From NCBI GenBank assembly GCA_033239005.1, contig BSQZ01000034.1, forward strand, positions 2,047,001 to 2,111,000: a DNA stretch of 64,000 nt, read 5' to 3'. This document shows, one piece after another, positions 57,501-64,000 of the stretch (position 1 is its first letter; each line of letters begins with the position of its first letter). Under the pieces are notes generated by a model, which saw nothing but the letters and a program-made list of their open reading frames with translations, was not told where the DNA came from and searched no databases. Both the position numbers and the translations under genes were made by a program. The stretch comes from Lamellibrachia satsuma. Taxonomy: Eukaryota; Annelida; Polychaeta; Sabellida; Siboglinidae.

Positions 57501-60500
57501 GAGGGGAGGGAGAGGGGAGGGAGAGAGTTGGTGACAAGGAAAGAGGCCGACAGGAAAATGCGGGACACTGACATCATAAGGTCAAGAGGACACTGAGACA
57601 GTCCTGACCAGGACCAGGAAGCAGGAACAGAGGGTGAGACATGCAGACCCCATGACAATGAGTCAGACTAGTTTTGATCCACCAGTAAACGAGCAGATAT
57701 GTTAAGGGTTCCTCCTCAACTTATCTTATTTACTCATTTTGTTTCAGAGTCAGCTTGTTTGCACAAATGTGTTTAGTTTTGACTGGAGACGCATCTCAAA
57801 ATCACCTGCGCTTCATGTCATCTACCAGTAACCACGAAGTAAAACAGTGACCTGCTTCCATGCTTCATATCCCAGCTGCTCCCAACAAATCCCAGCCAGT
57901 GGGCGGGCTCCTCTGTGACCCCGAGATCACGCTCCTCCTGGGCCTAGTTGAGTCACAACACCTGCCACAAGTGGTGTATTGTGACCTACAGTCACAGTGT
58001 AGTGTATTGTGACCTACAGTCACAGTGTAGTGCACGTTACAAGTCTGTTTTGCAGACATCAGCTTGTCCCAAATCACGCATTCAATGTTGATCTCTAGCA
58101 GATATATAGTGATTTTTTATTTTATATTGCAAAAAGTTTGATAAAATGTAATATCCATATAATTACCTCCATAACCTTTGTTATGTGTCTTTTTTAAAGG
58201 TGTGTAGGTAAATCTGATTGTAGATGAGATAAGGTAATTATTCTTAAAAAATAACAAAGATAGGCTATTGGGTTTGTTTACATATTGGGTTTGTTTATAT
58301 ACTGGGTTTGTTTACATAATTTTTATATTCGATTTGTTTACATGTATGTTTTATTTACATACTGGAGATAAGCCTCGGTTGGAATCCCCCATCATCATGT
58401 AGTTTGTGATGTTCAATTACTACATGCTATCATATTTTATTTACACACTATTTATGCTCATATCTGATTTCACATTAATGTCATAATGACTAATTTGTTA
58501 AATCCTATACACTAGGTCATTTCCTAAATGTAGTGACAACATAACTTTTCTTTAAAAAATTTAATCACTTTTTATGGTTCAGCCACCATTGGAACAGCCT
58601 GCCAGTCATACCATCTGGTGACTAGAAGAAGACCCAGAATTCAGCTCCTGAAGAATACAACCGATGGTCAATGAAACGTTGAAAGTGTGTTAACTTTAAC
58701 AGGTGTGTTAAGAAGAACAATTTATAGTCATCACCAACATGATTAAAAATTTATTATGCATTTCTAATTTTAATGTATGCACAGCTTCAATTTTACCTAA
58801 TCTGTGACAAGTATGCCTTTAAATTGTAATTTTCAAACAGTTTCATTAATTAAGTGACTGCGCACCAAAAGGCCAGACGGATCAACAAGGCGGTAACTAA
58901 GGAAAAAATGGTAAATCATTTGCTTACCAGACAATTACATCAATATTGTATTGAAATTAACCTCGCTTCAATACACTGTGTGGATATGTTAGAGACCGGT
59001 TGGATATGTTAGAGACCGGTTGGATATGTTAGACACCAGTTGGACATGTTACACACCGGTTGGATATGTTACATACCAGTAGTTGTGGGTTTTGTTCAGC
59101 CCAGTGAAATCTTATTGTCTGATTAGCTTTAATTTTTTCCACTCTGCAATTAGCATATCATTAACTTTAACTTTGGGTGCATAAAACTGATCAGATCGGA
59201 TGACTACACTAACCCGAAATGGAATTGGGCTAAGACTACAGTTTGGGTAAAGACCACAATTCTGTAGTTGATATGTCACTGGAACTGATATACTATAATT
59301 GGTCCCTTGTGCTTGCATGAGTGAGCAGAAAAGGCCACACGAGTAACCAGGAACCAGGAAGAGGACCTTGTGATATAACTACGGGCAATGTCTAACCATG
59401 TGACTGTGTCATGTGTTTACACAATTCCTCCCTGTATCACTCAGGAGTGTCAACAAGCCACCAGATAGTGGCCAAAATGTCATGTAAACAAAAACAGGTG
59501 GTTGCTGTAAACATCTGTAGATCCAGGGATGACATAAGTGCCATATAAAATGTCTTATAGAGCAACACATTTCAGCGTTACTTACATTGAAAGACTGGTT
59601 CTCTTTCATGGGGGTGATATATGTCGTTTTTATTGTGCGATACTCCATGCTATTTTCTGATCTGGTGGCAAATATTGCATGATTCATTGAGCAACTATGT
59701 ATGCCACAAATATTTTCCTTGACTAGCAGCGGACCTCCTTCCACCGGTTGCTTAAAATGAATGGCACTACATGCATAACTACACGGCCTGCACCTAATTA
59801 ACTTCAAAGGAGTTAAGGATGACAAAAAAGTTTGTTTTCAAATCCGGGTGACTTTGCTGGGGGTAGTTAGCTTTTCTTACCATGCTGGGATCATGTCCTG
59901 CTCTTGTCTCAGAGGCAGTAGACTGCAAATTTGATGACAAACACCGAGTGTCCCACGAAGATTTATTGATTTCAAGAGGAGTTGTTTGTGGGACTGTCAA
60001 TATGGGCTGCTCGTGGCTTTAGTTATATATACAATTGTCAAATACAAAATCAAACTTTCAGGGGCCCACCAAGCTGGAGATAAGGGTTTATTTTGGGTAT
60101 TGAAAATACACTGTTTTTATTTGTTCCTGTGGAAGCAGTTTCACAACAAATAAGTTAAACTATTATAACAATAACTGATGCAATACCACCGAGAGGGTAA
60201 TTAAGACTGTATTTCTACTGAACTGAAAGTGGGTGGACAATGGCTCCGCTACAAAGACATCCTCAAGGGGCACCTCAAAGCTGCTGAGATCAATACCAAC
60301 ACCTGGGAACATGAAGCCGTGAACTGACCAGCTTGGCGAGTGAGGATTGACAATGTACCAAAGCTAGTTGACGTCGAAAGATCATTTACCAACAGAGAAG
60401 AAACACTCGACATCCCACCCTTCCAGCACACACGCCACTCATATGAGTCATAATTGGATCTACCAGCTCTACAAGGGTGTCTTCCACTTGAATGCTGGTC

Positions 60501-61299
60501 TCGCCTCCGACACTCAATACAGACACCCCACAGCCACCCACTTGTCTTCGGTGACCACAACAGACAGTCACTGATGAATAAGTCGACATTTCTCATTACG
60601 CATGCATGCACGGACCCTCACGCATGCACACAAATGATTACCAATACAGCAAACACCAACATTAAGTCTTGTCACATGTGTTCCTAGTTCCTCTGCACAT
60701 GAAGTACGTGAAGGCCCAGTAGATCCGTCTCTCAAAATTTGCTTCGAGAGCATCTTCAGCGACATGTAGCGACCAACAAGTACCAAGAGTGACTGTCTGA
60801 TTCACCGGGCCCGAGTCACGGACATGTAACTGTATATACTCTATTGAAATGACCAGTACTTTTACTTAATCAAATGTACTTGACAAAATATCAAGTATAT
60901 TTCAAGTAATATGCACAACCAATCTATTTAAGTAGGTCATCTGCTATATTTATACATGTAGTAATTCATATGGCGAACAAATGTTGAAGACAAAAGTGAT
61001 AACAACCTTTAGTACAGTATTAGTAGCAGTATGTTATCAAAGTCAATAAACAGCACCTGAATAGTCTGCCTTATTGCTGATCATTATGAATAAAATGTAC
61101 TTGGAATTGTACCTGAACAATTTTGAGGTACTTGTATTTGTACTTGATAAGTTTTGATTAAGTACATTCACGTGTACGTAGCCCGAGCCACGGAGCCCAC
61201 CAACTGTCTGACGTACCTTTGCGTTTCGCTGCCTCAATCATTGTCTCGTACTGTTGTCTGTGTTTCTCTTCCTCCTCCGGACTCTTGGACGGCAGACCC
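42357..61299 (-). CDS. TBC1D12/TBC1D14-like Rab GTPase-activating protein, 3' part (10 exons)
   Basis: Joined CDS (minus): 61299-61217, 51014-50897, 50018-49912, 48648-48562, 47820-47732, 46683-46612, 46298-46170, 45401-45292, 43023-42920, 42544-42357. All join in phase to 361 residues plus TGA. TBC proteins speed GTP hydrolysis by Rab GTPases on membranes; TBC1D12/14 act in recycling-endosome and autophagy traffic. The TBC domain starts near [20 protein letters not shown]. The arginine finger is present ([10 protein letters not shown]), as is the glutamine finger (GYVQGMSF, split by an intron). The order and sequence follow human TBC1D12 closely (for example IFQKGGPYH). The 5' exons are outside the window. 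Which paralogue it is (12 or 14, or the pre-duplication ancestor) cannot be settled here. Confidence 0.94.
42920..43023 (-). CDS. TBC1D12/14-like exon i
   Basis: Encodes [39 protein letters not shown] and DGEEFLFR are hallmark TBC1D12/14 motifs. Acceptor GTCTAG, donor G/GTGAGT. Confidence 0.95.
43434..44100. repeat. 51-bp minisatellite, 13 copies, nearly perfect
   Basis: Unit CAAATGTTCTATTCATAATC...GAAGGAGCCTA; only one substitution noticed (TCATGATC near 43550). Since 51 is divisible by 3, the minus strand stays open for 265 codons as a 17-residue hydrophobic repeat ([17 protein letters not shown]). It lies in a TBC1D intron. Confidence 0.95.
44300..44445. mobile_element. Worn member of the 20162 MITE family
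   Basis: Left TGTATTTGACCTATTAAGCG, right TAGGTCGAATGTGGTAA, with CCTAATTAGC.TACAC inside, as near 8045. Confidence 0.6.
44455..45245. repeat. About 54-bp minisatellite, about 15 copies
   Basis: Core CTTAAGCTGGACTGAGGGCT, GTGCTGTTACTATTA, then a variable CATACATGCATATG end; length changes of 1-2 bp between copies. It ends about 45 bp from exon h. Confidence 0.95.
45292..45401 (-). CDS. TBC1D12/14-like exon h
   Basis: Encodes [36 protein letters not shown]. The Trp codon is split with exon i. Acceptor CCCACAG, donor TG/GTGAGT. Confidence 0.95.
46170..46298 (-). CDS. TBC1D12/14-like exon g (glutamine finger)
   Basis: Encodes [43 protein letters not shown]. The Q at the second position is the catalytic glutamine finger. 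43 codons. Donor CTC/GTGAGT. Confidence 0.96.
46612..46683 (-). CDS. TBC1D12/14-like exon f
   Basis: Encodes [24 protein letters not shown]. 24 codons, phase 0 at both ends. Acceptor GTTTCAG, donor TAC/GTAAGT. It ends inside the glutamine-finger motif. Confidence 0.95.
46915..47620. repeat. 26-bp minisatellite, about 27 copies
   Basis: Unit GTCAGCACGTCGTAGTGGAT, ACTAGA, with many variants (ACAGCCAGCAGG, CTTGATACTAG). Variants occur in repeated patterns, so larger blocks were copied. It lies in the intron between exons e and f. Confidence 0.95.
47732..47820 (-). CDS. TBC1D12/14-like exon e (arginine finger; GC donor)
   Basis: Encodes [29 protein letters not shown]. The R of DVSRT is the catalytic arginine finger. 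The exon ends CAGAAG followed by GCAAGT, a classic GC-AG donor; the family match IFQK/GGPYH proves the join in frame. Confidence 0.94.
48562..48648 (-). CDS. TBC1D12/14-like exon d
   Basis: Encodes [28 protein letters not shown]. Follows NELNLTPE as in TBC1D12. The acceptor has two neighbouring AGs (TCTAG/AG); the first one gives the phase needed. Donor TCAG/GTGACA. Confidence 0.92.
48985..49850. repeat. GA-rich array of mixed 15- and 18-bp units, about 865 bp
   Basis: Units GGTGAAGGAGGAGAGGAA (18 bp) and GGTGAAGGAGAGGAA (15 bp) are mixed with GGCGAGGAA forms. One strand is almost all purine. All periods are multiples of 3, so long frames (251 and 312 codons) stay open on both strands; they are not genes. 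On the TBC1D sense strand it is a pyrimidine tract inside the intron after exon c. Confidence 0.95.
49912..50018 (-). CDS. TBC1D12/14-like exon c (start of TBC domain)
   Basis: Encodes [35 protein letters not shown], the TBC domain entry motif. Acceptor CCACAG, donor G/GTAGAC. Confidence 0.95.
50570..50835. mobile_element. MITE-like element with inverted ends
   Basis: Left CCCGTTTATACAGTGCTAAA, then GATTGCGATCGTAATCCC; right in reverse TTGCGTTTACACGGCGTT, then GGGATTACGATTGCGATC. The inner inverted words are exact. No ORF. Confidence 0.65.
50897..51014 (-). CDS. TBC1D12/14-like exon b (helical linker)
   Basis: Encodes [38 protein letters not shown]. The motif W.NEILP.WE precedes the TBC domain in this family. 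Acceptor TTACAG, donor AC/GTAAGT. Confidence 0.92.
51008..51335. repeat. Degenerate tandem repeat of about 27-30 bp starting at the exon b acceptor
   Basis: Words TGTAACACACAGACAAAACA and CGTCTTCA/TATG recur about ten times. The first turn (CTCTGTAACACAAAACATG) contains the splice acceptor of TBC1D exon b. Confidence 0.8.
51550..53035 (+). mobile_element. CR1/jockey-group LINE, 5' truncated, with intact 454-codon RT frame
   Basis: The frame 51550-52914 is an unbroken reverse transcriptase from the fingers on: [70 protein letters not shown] (catalytic FADD), [36 protein letters not shown]. It ends RRAGYK. The endonuclease is missing, and the ATG at 51550 is only an internal Met. The 3' UTR runs to about 53035, with a short AAATCTTGTTAAATCTTGTT repeat like CR1 tails. 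It lies antisense in the large TBC1D intron. Confidence 0.9.
53036..54417. other. Large TBC1D intron, unassigned part
   Basis: No coding signal or repeat family that I can name. A TATGCATTAAATGCATA palindrome lies near 53172. Confidence 0.45.
54426..54801. mobile_element. hAT-like non-autonomous element with 8-bp TSD
   Basis: Flanked by CTGGCAGT (54418-54425 and 54802-54809). Left ACTTGGGGTAAATTACATT; right in reverse ATTTGGGGTCAGTTACATT. GGAATTGGTATT-type words fill it. Similar in build to the 23418 element. Confidence 0.78.
54810..56505. other. Large TBC1D intron, unassigned part
   Basis: A piece at about 56150-56270 (GCAACATCATGTGACATCAC, TTTGGCAGTTG) resembles 5140-5185, and 55570-55630 resembles 5030-5090, so 55.57-56.27 kb may be a longer copy of an element of which intron 18 of EIF3A holds a short one. 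A 105-codon frame at 55828-56145 lies inside it; I do not recognise it. Confidence 0.4.
56505..57075. repeat. 34-bp minisatellite, about 15 copies
   Basis: Unit AGGTGACCGTAATGGCGAGG, TGGCTGTATTACTG, with two alternating variants (GACTGTAACGGATGAG). Worn at the left end. Confidence 0.93.
57080..57410. repeat. Degenerate AT-rich tandem repeat
   Basis: Words ATTAGAATCTAATGAAATA and AAATAGACA.ACTTAGATAG recur with a period of roughly 60 bp. Confidence 0.75.
57415..57530. repeat. (GGGAGAGGGGA)n purine microsatellite
   Basis: GGGAGAG/GGGAGAGAGG units on a wholly purine strand for about 100 bp. Confidence 0.93.
57540..60228. other. Large TBC1D intron with short repeats, no gene seen
   Basis: GTATTGTGACCTACAGTCAC twice near 57975-58025; TGGGTTTGTTTACATA about five times at 58268-58350; a retroelement-like end (CCTGAAGAATACAACCGATG) at 58650; TTGGATATGTTAGAGACCGG-type 21-bp unit five times at 58978-59080. 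Open frames at 59409-60000 show no family I recognise. Confidence 0.5.
60229..60600 (+). pseudogene. LINE RT C-terminal remnant
   Basis: Frame read through stops: [28 protein letters not shown] stop PAWRVRI, then [15 protein letters not shown]. The pattern RYKD.LK.HLKA..I...TWE is the usual end of a LINE reverse-transcriptase ORF. Several stops; a dead fragment. Confidence 0.65.
60820..61190. mobile_element. Possible TIR-less insertion with GTACTT-rich ends
   Basis: GTACTT and AAGTAC words crowd both ends. The 13-bp CCCGAGTCACGGA (about 60809) and CCCGAGCCACGGA (about 61183) flank it with one mismatch, like an old target duplication. Weak evidence. Confidence 0.4.
61217..61299 (-). CDS. TBC1D12/14-like exon a (pre-TBC linker)
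   Basis: Encodes [27 protein letters not shown]. Matches the LPAKSAEEALRHRQEYDEMV linker of human TBC1D12. Donor G/GTACGT; acceptor TGTTTAG/GGGTCTG. Its first nine bases and its acceptor are part of a 63-bp tandem repeat. It starts with one base of a codon whose other two bases must come from an exon further right. Confidence 0.88.
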
Positions 61300-61735
61300 C
61301 TAAACACAACGGAACATGTCACTTAGAGCTCATGTCATTTAGAGGTACAGCAAGGCAGACCCCTAAACACAACAGAACATGTCACTTAGAGCTCATGTCA
61401 TTTAGAGCTACAGCAAGGAAGACCCATAAACACAACAGAAGATGTCACTTAGAGCTCATGTCATTTAGAGCTACAGCAAGGCAGACCCCTAAACACAACG
61501 GAACATGTCACTTAGAGCTCATGTCATTTAGAGCTACAGCAAGGCGGACCCCTAAACACAACAGAACATGTCACTTAGAGTTCATGTCATTTAGAGCTAC
61601 AGCAAGGCAGACCCGTAAACACAACAGAACAATTCACTTAGAGCTCATGTCATTTAGAGCTACAGCAAGGAAGATCCCTATACACGACAGAAAATGTCCT
61701 TTAGAACTGATGTCATTTAGAGCTTAATAAGGCAA
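61291..61735. repeat. 63-bp minisatellite, 7 copies, overlapping the exon a acceptor
   Basis: Units start at 61291, 61354, 61417, 61480 and so on: GGCAGACCCCTAAACACAAC, then GAACATGTCACTTAGAGCTC. The first unit contains the last nine exon-a bases and the splice acceptor. In sense direction each later unit repeats GTGTTTAG/GGGTCTGCC or a variant. Worn copies go on to about 61975. The 157-codon frame through it is spurious. Confidence 0.93.
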
Positions 61736-61975
61736 ACACCTAAACACAACACAACAGAAAATGTCATTTAGAGCTTGTGTCATTTAGAGCTCATAATTAT
61801 ACAGTACTACAGCAAGGCGGACCCCTAAACACAATAGAAGATATCACGTAGAAGTTAGAGCTAATATATTAGAGCAAGATAGACCCCTAAACACCACAGA
61901 ACCTGTCATATAGAGAGCAAAGACTACAACAAAGCAGACTGCTCCATACACACACACACACAAAATATCACTTAG

Positions 61976-64000
61976 AGCTCATGTACTGGAATTCAAATAT
62001 CAACAAAATATTACCACCATAAAATCATGTCCTGCTGGATTTGATCAACATTTTATCAATGTAACTGCTCACAATGTATTCACTGCCTGACTGGCATCGA
62101 GATTCTTCATTTGAAAAGTTTTCTTCGTCTCTACTTTTACGTGACCAACCTCATCAGACTTCCTTCACCAAGCCATTCTGCCTGCTCTAAAACCCTTTCA
62201 AGGGTGTCTACATGTTTCCACAACAGTCAACTAAGTGACATGAAGCACGTGTGACAGGCAATGTTGACTTTTTCAGAGAAAGAGCTTTGAAATGAATATA
62301 GAATGACTCCATGAAATTGAAGATTTTATATTCATATATGAACACCTGGAAAAGTCCATCACAGAAACATGTGTGATTTTACTGAATTGACACAAACTGT
62401 TACTACACTTCTTCTTCCTTGCTATGAGACACATAACTGGTTTACAATACTGTACTACAATACCCCTCCAATCTGCTAAAGCACCCCCAACCTGCTAAAA
62501 CACCCCTCCAATCTGCTAAAACACCCCTCCAACCTGCTAAAATGCCCCTCCAATTTCTTACAAGTCACAACACAATGTGCAAACTTTACACAAAAACAGA
62601 TGATGATGGCATAAAACATCTGTGAAACTTGTGCCGTATGTACGGTCAGGTCAGAGGATTCACTTGCTATAAAAATAGCAGCACCTGTCAAGGTGGTTTA
62701 TTCAAACAGCGTGAATGATTCCCACATAGAACAGTAGTAGGCAAAGGCGCCCTTTTTACACCAGCCCCCAATAATCACCTCACACTTTGTGCTGAAACAG
62801 GACATGCAAAACCATTTTTTCTTTCACTGACTGCCACACATGGGGAATTCATGAGTCAGCGACATGCGAAAAACCAATGTTAATTATACTCGAAGGAACT
62901 TCATTATCGACGGAACAACAGGCTCCCCTGGTAGTCAATTCCAAAGGCACGCTATTGGCGACTGGTTGGCTGTATGCAATAGACACACAATAACATTTTG
63001 CTATTTACATGTTCGCTTAATCTTGTGTGCGGATTACAAAGTTACATCTCACAAAAAATTATGAAGATTTCTGGCTGGCTGCATGCTTAAACACACAATA
63101 ACTTTAAACATTTTGTCATGTTCAAATGATCTTGTGTGCAACATACAAAATGATGTCTCCCCATAGATGACGAACACTTGAAGTATTATGCTTACAAGGA
63201 ACCAGCTTTGCGATTCTACTGGTAGCCTATCATTGGCGGCAGTGTGCTCATAAACACAGTATTGTAACTCTAAAACATTTTGCAATTAAAACGTTCGAAT
63301 AATCATATGTCAAAAAAGACATTACAAGGTAACCAACCTGCCCAATCGCCACACCAAAGGCAAAGGGGTTGATAATTTCAATGCTGCCCTATTTTACAGG
63401 AATGTTATTGCACGCAATAAAATATGACATCACGTCTTCAGCAAAGAAAATATCAGTGGATGTACAACGCATGGGGAATTTACATGTGACATGTTTAATA
63501 ATGTGACCTTGATACGTTCACTCCCGCTACAGTGGTCACATTTTAAGAACATAATATATTATTAATGCAGTGTACCGGTAGTAGGCAGGCTATCGTTTCG
63601 TGCCATCTACTATTCTAGACACTGACCTAGATTTTGAAGTAGAAACTGTCAATAATATGATTGTGATTGGGTCATTAAAAATAGTTAAGGGGCAGCTCAT
63701 AGAATTTTGGCTGTATAATTTATACGCAACGATAAATTATCAATAAGTAAGGAATGATCTCAAAATATTGATGCTAGACAGTACACAAAATTTATCCCAT
63801 GGGGGGGTTAGCAGCTACTTTGCTTAGAGTCACACACACCGATGTATTTTCCCAAAGAACACTGTTTATTTGCCTACCACCATCATTCACAAGGACGCTG
63901 ACTTCGAGCGCTTGCAGGCTGTTTTGTGTTCATGACTGAAGCCCCACCTGGTGAATACCAAGTGGCCGATGTTGCCCACAGGTCGATGTAATTCAAAATT
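61976..64000. other. Right edge: TBC1D intron, no exon found
   Basis: A 22-bp unit (ACCCCTCCAATCTGCTAAAA) occurs about five times at 62460-62555. A loose 170-bp repeat (CACACAATAAC...CATTTTG, ATCTTGTGTGC) recurs two to three times at 62940-63310. I could not find the next upstream TBC1D exon here. Confidence 0.5.

Noticed and set aside
59409..60000. Two overlapping minus-strand frames (138 and 68 codons)
   Set aside because: No recognisable motif, no splice-phase link to TBC1D and no codon bias that I can see; left as unassigned intron.
61254..61727. 157-codon frame CHLELMSFRATARQ
   Set aside because: Runs through the 63-bp minisatellite on the strand opposite to TBC1D; no family match.

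Overview
This is an AT-rich, intron-rich animal nuclear sequence. It carries the exons of two protein-coding genes, both on the minus strand, spread through a very large amount of repeat DNA. The splice signals (GT-AG, plus one GC-AG), the LINE retrotransposons (RTE-like and CR1-like), tRNA-derived SINEs, hAT-type insertions with 8-bp target duplications and the many minisatellites point to an invertebrate metazoan. A marine lophotrochozoan such as a mollusc fits best, but that is an inference from repeat style and not from a marker gene.

Gene 1 (24825 down to 965) is a complete gene for eukaryotic translation initiation factor 3 subunit A (EIF3A). I could join 22 coding exons in phase. They give 1305 residues, from the start codon at 24825 to the stop at 965-967. 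The N-terminal and PCI parts are strongly conserved. The C-terminal tail has 14-residue repeats that differ from the DDDRGPRRG-type repeats of vertebrates. The last two small exons (1497-1538 and 965-1020) are easily missed, because the large repeat exon also runs open into its intron as far as a stop at 2943.

Gene 2 (61299 down to 42357) is the 3' part of a Rab GTPase-activating protein gene of the TBC1D12/TBC1D14 group. Ten exons join in phase to 361 residues plus a stop. They cover the full TBC domain, with both catalytic fingers intact. The 5' end lies beyond the right edge of the window.

Between the genes (about 25-42 kb) I see no host gene. The stretch holds (TA)n and (CA)n microsatellites, a tandem segmental duplication split by a 3.8-kb pair of outward-facing LINEs, a 2.3-kb array of an 11-bp unit, a 1.7-kb array of a 43-bp unit interrupted by a decayed LINE, and scattered MITE/SINE pieces. 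The introns are also filled with minisatellites (units of 26, 32, 34, 51, about 54 and 63 bp, and an 860-bp GA-rich array).

The most interesting pattern is where the repeats sit. At five exon borders a tandem array, a duplication or a retroelement tail starts within about 10 bp of the splice junction. In two of these the array copies the splice acceptor itself. In another, nine tandem AATAAA hexamers lie on the sense strand just inside EIF3A intron 12. I found no bacterial-type system, CRISPR array, rRNA gene or convincing functional tRNA gene.
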